This document shows, in pieces, positions 8,384 to 16,531 of a stretch of DNA of 64,000 nucleotides. The stretch's first letter is position 1. Each line of letters opens with the position of its first letter. The DNA is from Saprospirales bacterium. GTDB taxonomy: Bacteria; Bacteroidota; Bacteroidia; Chitinophagales; JADIYW01. The stretch lies in assembly GCA_016711605.1 (NCBI GenBank), contig JADJSS010000008.1, positions 62,001-126,000 of the forward strand. Direction: 5' to 3'. The position numbers and the translations under genes were made by a program. The notes below the pieces were generated by a model that saw nothing but the letters and a program-made list of their open reading frames with translations, was not told the DNA's origin and searched no databases.

Positions 8384-8452
8384 AGTATACAGTAAGCAGT
8401 CAATTAAGTATGCAGTAGTTCTGCCTACTGCCTACTTAAATACTTAATACTA
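8384..8452 (+). repeat. 7-bp-periodic inverted array in the nuoB-nuoC gap
   Basis: AGT words at 8384, 8391, 8398, 8407 and 8414 are followed by ACT words at 8427, 8434, 8442 and 8449. TTAAGTATGCAGTAG at 8404-8418 pairs with CTACTGCCTACTTAA at 8425-8439: 15 bp, one mismatch, 6-nt loop. The nuoC start follows after TACTAAAAAA. Confidence 0.75.
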
Positions 8453-8457
8453 AAAAA

Positions 8458-8964
8458 ATGAGTGAATTATTACAAAAAGTAAAAGATAAATTAGAGTCAA
8501 AATTTGGCGATGCATTACTATCAGCTGAAATGCATTACGATTTTCCTGTATTTATTTTAAGAAAAGACAGTGTAAAAGATGTACTTATCTTTTTAAAAGA
8601 AGATACTGATTTAAACTTTCATTTCTTAACTACGATGTGTGGCATTCATCAACCCGATGAAACCGAAGATAAACAATTTGGGTTGATGTATCAGTTGCAC
8701 AATATGCCTAAAAATTTTCGCATTCGACTAAAAACATTTATGTCTAAATCAGATTTAGACATGCCTACAATTTCTGATATTTATCCAACTGCTGGATGGA
8801 TGGAAAGACAAGAATATGATTTTTTTGGGTTCAATTTTATTGGTCACAAAAATTTATCGCGCATTTTAAATATGGATGAGATGAATTATTTTCCAATGCG
8901 AAAAGAATATCCATTAGAAGATCTAGGTAGAAGTGATAAAAGTGATAAAATGTTTGGAAGATAA
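8458..8964 (+). CDS. nuoC: NADH-quinone oxidoreductase subunit C
   Basis: A 168-residue peripheral-arm subunit of complex I (30-kDa subunit family). Signature segments are LTTMCGIHQPDE, FGLMYQLHNMPKNFRIRLK, the family motif PTISDIYPTAGWMERQEYDF and the C-terminal MRKEYPLEDLGRSDKSDKMF. It is a stand-alone NuoC, not a NuoCD fusion. It ends 15 bp before nuoD, so the two are surely co-transcribed. Confidence 0.95.
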   Translation: MSELLQKVKDKLESKFGDALLSAEMHYDFPVFILRKDSVKDVLIFLKEDTDLNFHFLTTMCGIHQPDETEDKQFGLMYQLHNMPKNFRIRLKTFMSKSDLDMPTISDIYPTAGWMERQEYDFFGFNFIGHKNLSRILNMDEMNYFPMRKEYPLEDLGRSDKSDKMFGR

Positions 8965-8979
8965 CTCAAAACGATACTA

Positions 8980-10173
8980 ATGACAGCACCAAATAATACA
9001 TACGACGAAAAAAATTATTCAACCTTAAATCTTGGCCCAACGCATCCAGCAACACATGGTATTTTCCAAAACGTGTTAACTATGGATGGCGAAATGATTG
9101 TAGATGCTGTTTCAACCGTTGGCTATATTCATCGTGCTTTTGAAAAATTGGCTGAGCATCGTCCATACAATCAAATTACCACTATTACAGATAGATTAAA
9201 CTACTGCTCATCGCCTATCAACAACATGGGTTGGCACATGACAGTAGAAAAATTAATTGGTGCGGAAATTCCCAAACGAGCGCAATATATGCGTGTTATT
9301 ATCATGGAATTGTCGCGCATCGCCGATCATATTGTGTGCGACACTGTAATTGCAGTAGACACTGGTGCAATGACTGGTTTCTTGCATTTGTTTCAATACA
9401 GAGAATGGATTTACGAAATTTTTGAAGAAATATGTGGTGCTCGTTTAACCACAAATATCGGAAGAATTGGCGGCATGGAACGCGATTTTTCACCAAAAGC
9501 ATGGGAAAAGATTGATCATTTTATGAAAGGTTTTCCGAAAGGATTGAAAGAATTTCAATCTTTGGTGGATAGAAACAGAATATTCATGGACAGAACCATA
9601 AATGTTGGGCCAATCACTGCAGAAAAAGCACTGAATTTTGGTTTTACAGGTCCAAATTTACGTGCTGCTGGTGTTGATTATGATGTTCGAGTTGCCAATC
9701 CGTATTCATCATACGAAGATTTTAAATTCGACATTCCAGTTGGAACCAATGGCGATACTTACGACAGATATTCTGTTCGCATGGAAGAAATGTGGCAAAG
9801 TTACAGCATTATCGAACAAGCTATAAAAAACATGCCTGATGGAGCATTTCATGCAGATTTACCAGAATTTTATTTACCTGAAAAGCAAGATGTATATAGC
9901 AAAATGGAAGCGTTAATCTATCACTTTAAAATTGTAATGGGTGAGACAGAAGTTCCAAAAGGCGAAGTATATCACGCAGTAGAAGGTGGTAACGGTGAAT
10001 TAGGTTTCTATTTAATTTCCGATGGCGGACGAACACCATTCCGTTTGCATTTTCGTCGACCATGTTTCATTTACTATCAAGCTTATCCTGAAATGATAAA
10101 AGGCAGCATGTTGAGCGATGCCATTTTAACCATGAGCAGCATGAACGTTATTGCTGGCGAGTTGGATGCTTAA
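8980..10173 (+). CDS. nuoD: NADH-quinone oxidoreductase subunit D
   Basis: A 397-residue 49-kDa subunit, which with NuoB forms the quinone-reduction site. Conserved blocks include NLGPTHPATHGIFQNVLTMD, VDAVSTVGYIHRAFEKLAEH, YCSSPINNMGWHMTVEKLIG, NIGRIGGMERDFSP, VGPITAEKAL and the C-terminal RLHFRRPCFIYYQAYPEMIK. Length is typical. The next gene is an unrelated sigma-54 activator 112 bp downstream, so nuoE and the remaining subunits must be encoded elsewhere in the genome if complex I is complete. Confidence 0.97.
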   Translation: MTAPNNTYDEKNYSTLNLGPTHPATHGIFQNVLTMDGEMIVDAVSTVGYIHRAFEKLAEHRPYNQITTITDRLNYCSSPINNMGWHMTVEKLIGAEIPKRAQYMRVIIMELSRIADHIVCDTVIAVDTGAMTGFLHLFQYREWIYEIFEEICGARLTTNIGRIGGMERDFSPKAWEKIDHFMKGFPKGLKEFQSLVDRNRIFMDRTINVGPITAEKALNFGFTGPNLRAAGVDYDVRVANPYSSYEDFKFDIPVGTNGDTYDRYSVRMEEMWQSYSIIEQAIKNMPDGAFHADLPEFYLPEKQDVYSKMEALIYHFKIVMGETEVPKGEVYHAVEGGNGELGFYLISDGGRTPFRLHFRRPCFIYYQAYPEMIKGSMLSDAILTMSSMNVIAGELDA

Positions 10174-10285
10174 CAGTTTCTGCACTAAATAATTATCACA
10201 ATTTTTCTTAGTTTTACAACTTAGGAACAATAGTTGTAGTAGCTATTGTACTTAATATTTATTCCATACAGCTTAATACTTTTAT

Positions 10286-11641
10286 ATGCCGAAAATTTTA
10301 ATTGTTGATGATGAAAAAGCGATTCGCAGAACGCTGAAAGAAATTTTAGAGTACGAAAAATATGATATTGATGAAGCTGAAGATGGCGAAATTGGTTTAG
10401 AAAAAATTGAAAAGAATAATTACGATGTCGTTATTCTCGACATCAAAATGCCAAAAAAAGATGGCTTGGAAGTGTTGACAGAAATGCAGCAAAAAGGCAT
10501 CGAAACACCTGTGATTGTTTTGTCTGGTCACGGTAATTTAGAAACTGCAGTGGAAGCCGTAAAAAAAGGTGCGTTCGATTATATTCCAAAACCACCTGAT
10601 TTAAATCGTTTATTGATTACGGTTCGAAATGCGATGGATAAAGTTTCGTTAGTTACAGAAACTAAAATCTTAAAAAAGAAAATTGCAAAATCTAAAGATA
10701 TAGTTGGTGATTCTAATCCAATTTTAAAAATAAAAGAAACCATCGCGAAAGTAGCGCCAACAGAAGCGCGCGTTTTAATTACTGGTGATAATGGTTCCGG
10801 AAAAGAATTAGTAGCACGCTGGCTGCACGAACAAAGCAACCGCGCCAACGGACCTTTGATAGAAGTAAACTGCGCAGCGATTCCATCTGAATTAATTGAA
10901 AGCGAATTATTCGGTCACGAGAAAGGTGCATTCACATCAGCTATCAAACAACGCATCGGAAAATTTGAACAAGCAAATGGTGGCACACTTTTTTTAGATG
11001 AAATCGGCGACATGAGTTTGTCTGCGCAAGCAAAAGTATTGCGTGCCTTGCAGGAAAATAAAATTACCAAAGTTGGTGGCGACAAAGAAGAGAAAGTAGA
11101 TGTGCGCGTGGTAGCTGCAACCAATAAAGATTTACTGAAAGAAGTTGAAGAAAACCGTTTTCGTATGGACTTGTACCATCGATTAAGTGTAATCTTAATT
11201 CATGTACCTTCATTGAATGAACGCAAAGATGATATTCCTGTTTTAACCGAACATTTCTTAAATGAAATTTGTGGCGACTATGGAATTCCTGTGAAAAAAA
11301 TTGAAAATGATGCGATTGAAACGATGCAGGCACGCAACTGGACAGGTAATATTCGTGAGCTGCGCAATGTAGTGGAACGCCTGGTAATAATGAGTGAAAA
11401 AACAATTACCAAACAAGATGTAATTGATTATTCTGGACCAAGTACAAAAGCAGAAAACAAAGGAATTGACTTTGATAAATTTGCAAATTTGCAACAATTG
11501 AACGATTATGTAGAACGCAGTTTTATCGAAAATAAATTAGATAAAAACAGTTGGAATACATCTAAAACAGCAGAAGACATTGGACTCAGCAAAAAACAAC
11601 TAGAAGACAAACTGGAAAGTTTGGGTTTGAAGAAAAGATAG
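10286..11641 (+). CDS. NtrC-family sigma-54-dependent response regulator
   Basis: A 451-residue three-domain activator. Residues 1-120: receiver with D8/D9 pocket and phospho-acceptor D52 (VVILDIKMPKKDG), lysine in YIPKPPD. Residues about 140-370: AAA+ domain with Walker A GDNGSGKELVARWLH, a GAFTSA loop (GAFTGA is the standard sigma-54 contact), Walker B GGTLFLDEIGDMS and the R-finger region FRMDLYHRLSV. The C-terminus has a Fis-type HTH, GLSKKQLEDKLESLGLKKR. It drives transcription from RpoN promoters after phosphorylation by an unidentified histidine kinase. The DUF2625 gene begins 2 bp downstream, so they probably share a transcript. Confidence 0.94.
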   Translation: MPKILIVDDEKAIRRTLKEILEYEKYDIDEAEDGEIGLEKIEKNNYDVVILDIKMPKKDGLEVLTEMQQKGIETPVIVLSGHGNLETAVEAVKKGAFDYIPKPPDLNRLLITVRNAMDKVSLVTETKILKKKIAKSKDIVGDSNPILKIKETIAKVAPTEARVLITGDNGSGKELVARWLHEQSNRANGPLIEVNCAAIPSELIESELFGHEKGAFTSAIKQRIGKFEQANGGTLFLDEIGDMSLSAQAKVLRALQENKITKVGGDKEEKVDVRVVAATNKDLLKEVEENRFRMDLYHRLSVILIHVPSLNERKDDIPVLTEHFLNEICGDYGIPVKKIENDAIETMQARNWTGNIRELRNVVERLVIMSEKTITKQDVIDYSGPSTKAENKGIDFDKFANLQQLNDYVERSFIENKLDKNSWNTSKTAEDIGLSKKQLEDKLESLGLKKR

Positions 11642-11643
11642 AA

Positions 11644-12396
11644 ATGAAGAAAAAAATTCTATTTATATTATCTGTTAGTTTGTTTCTTTTCTCAAATATT
11701 ATTTTTGCTCAAAAAAAGGATAGAAATCTTTCTGAACTCATTAATAAAAATGAATCAGCTTGGTCATATATTAAACCTTGGATTGATACCGCAAGAAATA
11801 AAGTAGAAATTTTACCTAAAGATATTTTAAGAGCAGATAGTGCTTTATATCAAACTCAAGTAACGACTAAATCTACTATGGGTTCGATTATTTATGAAAC
11901 TGGTGGAATTTTAATCGACAATGGTTGGATACGAGTTTTAGGTTCTGGTTCAAAAAAATTAGATAGAAGTTTAATGGATTGGAATAAAGGAAAATCTTAT
12001 TCAATATTGGGAAGTTCGCTTTCTTATTTATTGGTTGCTGATGATGTTTTAGGTGGATTTTTCGCCATCAATAATGGCGAATTTGGAAAAGAAAATATTG
12101 GCAAGATATTTTACTTTGCACCAGATAATTTAAAATGGCAATCATTAGGAATGACTTATTCAGAATTTATTCAATTTTGTTTCAGTGGTGATATAAATAA
12201 ATTTTATGATGGCTTTAGATGGAAAAATTGGGAAAAAGAAATAGAAAATATTGATGGAAATGCAGCCTACACATTTTATCCATATTTATGTACTAAAGAA
12301 GGTAATGATATAAATAAAGTAAGTAAAAAGATTGTACCGATAAATGAAGTATGGACAACAGAAATGGATTTACAAAAATTGTTTTTAGGCAAATAA
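11644..12396 (+). CDS. DUF2625 family secreted protein
   Basis: A 250-residue protein with signal peptide (MKKKILFILSVSLFLFSNII, cleavage near FAQ) followed by the DUF2625 domain: LSELINKNESAWSYIKPWID, QVTTKSTMGSIIYETGGILI, DNGWIRVLGSGSKKLDRSLM and GGFFAINNGEFG. The family has no known biochemical activity and is usually cytoplasmic in Proteobacteria; here it is exported. It starts 2 bp after the sigma-54 activator, suggesting co-expression. Confidence 0.85.
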   Translation: MKKKILFILSVSLFLFSNIIFAQKKDRNLSELINKNESAWSYIKPWIDTARNKVEILPKDILRADSALYQTQVTTKSTMGSIIYETGGILIDNGWIRVLGSGSKKLDRSLMDWNKGKSYSILGSSLSYLLVADDVLGGFFAINNGEFGKENIGKIFYFAPDNLKWQSLGMTYSEFIQFCFSGDINKFYDGFRWKNWEKEIENIDGNAAYTFYPYLCTKEGNDINKVSKKIVPINEVWTTEMDLQKLFLGK

Positions 12397-12461
12397 AAGA
12401 ATCGGATAAAAAATAATATTGCTATTCTTTAAATATAATTATATCATCTTGTGTTTAAACC

Positions 12462-12980
12462 CTAATTCGTTTTCAACGCAGTTTTAGGTTTTGGTTTGGT
12501 AGCGGTTTTGGTAGTTGTAGCTTTTGTTCCTTTCGTTCCGTTTTTGGTATTAGCTTTGTTTTTATCGTCTTCTCTTTCTTCGTCCGATTTTTCTTCAATC
12601 ACAAAACTTGCTGGAAACATCGATTTCATTTGCATCAAAAATTTAAATGCTTCTTCTTTTGAAGCAAACTCACCGGCACGCAATTTAAAGTTAGGTGATG
12701 CATACGTTATAAAAGTAGCGATGCCTGGAAAACGTGCTGAAAATTTTGCTTTCGCATCAAAAACCTGGTCGCGCGCAGTTGCCTGAAACACTTGCACACG
12801 CACTAATTTCTTTTTCGGACCAGCTGGTTTGCGCGAATATATTTTTTGCAATACATCAACTCTTGGGTCTTTAAAAAATAAAATATTATTTTCTGCATTC
12901 AAACTCAGCGAATCGTTATCATTTGCTTTGCAAAAGTATGCAGCAAACAGTATGCAGTATGTAGTAAATAAATATTTCAT
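12462..12980 (-). CDS. SPOR-domain protein
   Basis: A 172-residue exported protein. After a short signal-like N-terminus (MKYLFTTYCILFAAYFCKAN) comes a SPOR domain at about residues 60-130: VRVQVFQATARDQVFDAKAK, FITYASPNFKLRAGEFASKE and EAFKFLMQMKSMFPASFVIE. SPOR domains bind denuded glycan strands of peptidoglycan, often at division sites. The C-terminal 40 residues are a Lys/Thr/Ala-rich tail. The hydrophobic part of the signal peptide is encoded by a 7-bp-periodic repeat (12931-12965), so the leader may have arisen from that repeat, or the true start may lie elsewhere. Confidence 0.82.
   Translation of the reverse strand: MKYLFTTYCILFAAYFCKANDNDSLSLNAENNILFFKDPRVDVLQKIYSRKPAGPKKKLVRVQVFQATARDQVFDAKAKFSARFPGIATFITYASPNFKLRAGEFASKEEAFKFLMQMKSMFPASFVIEEKSDEEREDDKNKANTKNGTKGTKATTTKTATKPKPKTALKTN
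12931..12965 (-). repeat. 7-bp-periodic array inside the SPOR gene signal sequence
   Basis: On the minus strand the sequence reads as consecutive heptads ACTACAT, ACTGCAT, ACTGTTT, GCTGCAT, ACTTTTG. These encode much of the hydrophobic core of the predicted signal peptide. Same ACTnnnn type as the nuo gap arrays. Confidence 0.6.
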
Positions 12981-13032
12981 CTTATCAAAGTTATACGTTA
13001 TCGGTTAGAATTTATAGTTTTTTTACAATATT

Positions 13033-13067
13033 ACTAATAACTATTGACCAATGACTATCAACCATTA
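13033..13067 (+). repeat. 7-bp-periodic array downstream of secA
   Basis: Five successive heptads: ACTAATA, ACTATTG, ACCAATG, ACTATCA, ACCATTA. The last overlaps the secA stop codon. Lies in the short gap between secA and the SPOR gene. Confidence 0.6.
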
Positions 13068-16000
13068 TGCCATTTCTTTGCCGTGGCATTGTTTGTATTT
13101 TTTTCCGCTTCCACATGGACAAGGATCGTTTCTGCCAATTTTCACTTCTGCACGCACAGGTTGTTGTTTTTCGCGTGTATCTGTAGCAGCTTCAGCACCC
13201 TTGTATTCGTCTTCAATATTTTCACCACCACGAGATTCTTTTACTTTTTCAGTAGATTTTGGCAAACGAACTTGTTGAATATTGTTTATTCTTTGTGCTG
13301 GCAATGCTCCTTTCAACAAAAATGTAGTTACATCTTTATTTATGGCAGATAGCATTTGTTTAAATAATTCAAATGCTTCAAATTTAAAGATTAACAAAGG
13401 ATCTTTTTGCTCGTGCACTGCCATTTGAACTGAATGTTTTAACTCATCCATTTGACGTAAATGGTCTTTCCAGTGATGGTCGATAAATGACAAAATAATA
13501 TTTTGTTCAATTGTTTTAATCAGATCTTTTCCTTTACTGCTCAACGATTTTTCAATGTTAGCCAAAATTTGTATTTCTCTGTTTCCATCAGAAAAAGGAA
13601 TAACCATATTTTGGAATTTATCGCCATTTATTGTGACCACATTTTGTATAATAGGCAATGCTTCTTTAGCAACAGAATCAGATTTGCGTTGATATTTTTG
13701 ATATACTTCATGATACAAATCGGCTGCTAAATCATCAACTTTCTTATTCTTCAAATCATCAGCAGTAATTTTTGTATCTACTGACAGAAAACGAATAGTA
13801 TCTAATTTAAATGCTTCAATATCTTGAGAAATTTTTCCATCGTTAGCAATTTCAAAACTCAAATCATAAAACATATTTATCAAATCGAAAGATATTCTTT
13901 CTCCAACTAATGCATGATGTCTGCGTTTATAAATTACTTCGCGTTGCGCATTCATTACATCATCATATTCTAACAATCGTTTACGCGTACCAAAGTGATT
14001 TTCCTCTACTTTTTTCTGTGCACGTTCTATTGATTTGGTTACCATTGAATGTTGAATTACATCACCATCTTTGTAACCCATTTTATCCATCATGCCTGCA
14101 ATTCTATCAGAGCCGAACAAACGCATTAAGTCGTCTTCCAAACTTGCATAAAACTGCGTAGAACCTGTATCACCTTGACGACCAGCACGACCACGCAACT
14201 GTCTGTCCACACGGCGCGAATCATGTCGTTCAGATCCGATAATAGCCAAACCGCCAATATCTTTAATACCTTGACCTAATTTAATATCTGTACCACGACC
14301 AGCCATGTTGGTTGCAATAGTGATTTGTCCAGCCAAACCTGCCTGAGCCACAATATCAGCTTCACGTTGATGCTGTTTTGCGTTCAACACGTTGTGTTCA
14401 ATTTTACGCATGCTTAGCATTTTGCTTAGCAATTCAGAAACTTCAACATTGGTAGTTCCAACCAAAACGGGTCTGCCTTCTTCTTTAAGTTTTATGATTT
14501 CGTCAATAACAGCGTTATATTTTTCTCGCTTCGTTTTATAAATTAAATCTTCTTTGTCGATACGTTTAGTTGGTCTGTTAGTTGGAACTACTACAGTATC
14601 TAATTTATAGATTTCCCAGAATTCAGATGCTTCCGTTTCTGCAGTACCAGTCATACCACACAATTTGTGATACATACGGAAAAAATTCTGAAGCGTAACG
14701 GTTGCAAATGTTTGTGTAGCTGCTTCTACTTTTACATTTTCTTTTGCTTCTATTGCCTGATGCAAACCGTCGCTATAACGACGACCATCCATGATACGAC
14801 CTGTTTGTTCGTCAACAATTTTTACTTTTTGGTCAATCACTACATATTCAACATCTTTATCAAATAAACAATATGCTTTTAGTAATTGATTTACGGTATG
14901 CAGACGTTCAGATTTGATATTAAAATCTAACAAAACAGCATCTTTTTTTGTTAATTTTTCTTCATGAGAAATAGGTTCATTTTCTACTTCAGCTATTAAA
15001 CCACCAATATCAGGCATTACGAAGAAATCTTTTTCTTCGCCAGAAGAAGTTATTAATTCAATACCTTTTTCTGTTAAATCAATTTGATTGTTTTTTTCAT
15101 CAATCACAAAATATAATTGTGCATCGGCAATTGGCATTTCTTTTTGTTGATCTTGCAGATAATAGTTTTCTGCTTTCATTAAAATTTGCTTCATACCTAC
15201 TTCACTCAAAAACTTAATGAGTGCAGTATTTTTTGGCAAACCACGATGCGCTCGAAACAAAGCCAAGCCACCTTCACCTTCTTTGTGTCCTGTTTTTCCT
15301 TCAGTTATTAATTTTTTTGCATCCAATAAAAATTGTTGTGTTACTTTTTTCTGTGCAGCAACCAATTTTTCGATGCGTGGTTTCAGTTCATGAAACATTT
15401 GCTCATCACCTTTCGGCACTGGACCTGAAATAATTAATGGTGTTCTTGCATCATCAATTAAAACAGAATCGACCTCATCAACCATGGCGAAATGCAATTT
15501 GCGTTGCACTTGCTCTTCTGCAGTTCGCACCATATTATCTCTCAAATAATCAAAACCAAATTCATTATTGGTACCATAAGTAATATCTGCCAAGTACGCA
15601 GCTTTTCTTCCGTCAGAATGTGGTTCGTGCTTGTCGATACAATCAACAGTTATGCCTAAAAAATTAAATAATAAACCGTTCCATTCACTATCACGACGCG
15701 CTAAGTAATCATTCACGGTTACCAAATGCACACCACAACCAGCCAAGGCATTCAGATACGCAGGCAAGGTAGAAACTAAGGTTTTACCTTCACCAGTTGC
15801 CATTTCTGAAATTTTTCCTCGATGCAACACAACGCCACCCATTAATTGGACATCGTAATGTACCATGTTCCAAACAATTTCACCACCTGCAGCTGTCCAT
15901 TTATTTGGATAAATAGCGGTGTTTCCATCAATTTTTATGTGTGGATTTTTAACAGCTAATTCTCTATCTAAATCGGTTGCGATAACACGCAAGAATTCGT

Positions 16001-16382
16001 TGGTTGAAAAACGACGTGCTGCTTCTTTTACCACAGCAAATGCTTCTGGTAAAATTTCGTTCAAAACCTCTTCTATAGCTTCGTCGCGTTCTTTGTTTAG
16101 TTTATCAACTTTTGCAAAAATCTCTTCCTTCTCGTCTAAATCAGCATTGTCAACTTCTGCTTTTTGAGTAAGCTCTGCAATTTGAGCATCAATTTCAGAC
16201 AAATACTCTTTTATACGTTCTTTAAAGGATTGCGTTTTATTGCGTAATTCATCGTGGTTTAATTGCTGATATTGCTCGAAATGTAGATTTATTTCAGTAA
16301 CAATTGGTTCCACAGACTTTATGTCACGATTGGATTTGCTACCGAAAATTTTGGAAAGACCTTTTTGTAGGAAGTTTAGCAT
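13065..16382 (-). CDS. secA: Preprotein translocase ATPase SecA
   Basis: A 1105-residue motor of the Sec pathway, which pushes unfolded preproteins through SecYEG. Visible: ATP-binding GRISEMATGEGKTLVSTLPA-type Walker A, DEVDSVLIDDARTPLIISGP (Walker B/DEAD), the nucleotide-binding fold 2 motif TIATNMAGRGTDIKLGQGI with RLRGRAGRQGD-type arginine finger (QLRGRAGRQGDTGS), the helical scaffold and wing, and a C-terminal zinc site CPCGSGKKYKQCHGKE that binds SecB or the ribosome. The length above 1100 is normal for Bacteroidota, which carry insertions absent from E. coli SecA. A TAnnTTTG element lies upstream at 16406-16413. Confidence 0.98.
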   Translation of the reverse strand: MLNFLQKGLSKIFGSKSNRDIKSVEPIVTEINLHFEQYQQLNHDELRNKTQSFKERIKEYLSEIDAQIAELTQKAEVDNADLDEKEEIFAKVDKLNKERDEAIEEVLNEILPEAFAVVKEAARRFSTNEFLRVIATDLDRELAVKNPHIKIDGNTAIYPNKWTAAGGEIVWNMVHYDVQLMGGVVLHRGKISEMATGEGKTLVSTLPAYLNALAGCGVHLVTVNDYLARRDSEWNGLLFNFLGITVDCIDKHEPHSDGRKAAYLADITYGTNNEFGFDYLRDNMVRTAEEQVQRKLHFAMVDEVDSVLIDDARTPLIISGPVPKGDEQMFHELKPRIEKLVAAQKKVTQQFLLDAKKLITEGKTGHKEGEGGLALFRAHRGLPKNTALIKFLSEVGMKQILMKAENYYLQDQQKEMPIADAQLYFVIDEKNNQIDLTEKGIELITSSGEEKDFFVMPDIGGLIAEVENEPISHEEKLTKKDAVLLDFNIKSERLHTVNQLLKAYCLFDKDVEYVVIDQKVKIVDEQTGRIMDGRRYSDGLHQAIEAKENVKVEAATQTFATVTLQNFFRMYHKLCGMTGTAETEASEFWEIYKLDTVVVPTNRPTKRIDKEDLIYKTKREKYNAVIDEIIKLKEEGRPVLVGTTNVEVSELLSKMLSMRKIEHNVLNAKQHQREADIVAQAGLAGQITIATNMAGRGTDIKLGQGIKDIGGLAIIGSERHDSRRVDRQLRGRAGRQGDTGSTQFYASLEDDLMRLFGSDRIAGMMDKMGYKDGDVIQHSMVTKSIERAQKKVEENHFGTRKRLLEYDDVMNAQREVIYKRRHHALVGERISFDLINMFYDLSFEIANDGKISQDIEAFKLDTIRFLSVDTKITADDLKNKKVDDLAADLYHEVYQKYQRKSDSVAKEALPIIQNVVTINGDKFQNMVIPFSDGNREIQILANIEKSLSSKGKDLIKTIEQNIILSFIDHHWKDHLRQMDELKHSVQMAVHEQKDPLLIFKFEAFELFKQMLSAINKDVTTFLLKGALPAQRINNIQQVRLPKSTEKVKESRGGENIEDEYKGAEAATDTREKQQPVRAEVKIGRNDPCPCGSGKKYKQCHGKEMA

Positions 16383-16405
16383 GATATTATAGTATAAATA
16401 GGTTG

Positions 16406-16413
16406 CAAAGTTA
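16406..16413 (-). promoter_or_regulatory. Promoter -7 element of secA
   Basis: On the minus strand the sequence is TAACTTTG, an exact TAnnTTTG, 23 bp before the secA start codon. No clear TTG at the expected upstream distance. Confidence 0.5.
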
Positions 16414-16531
16414 ACATTTTACCTAAATTTTAAATGGTAATTAATGTGAATCTACAAAATATGTGCAAAAATTAACCAAAGGACAAAATGGCATTGAATT
16501 AAAAAGGAATTATCTTGCAAAAAAATCTTTT

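Noticed and set aside
10227..10249. Hairpin ACAATAG/CTATTGT after nuoD as terminator
   Set aside because: Short AT-rich stem with a 9-nt loop and no T tract.
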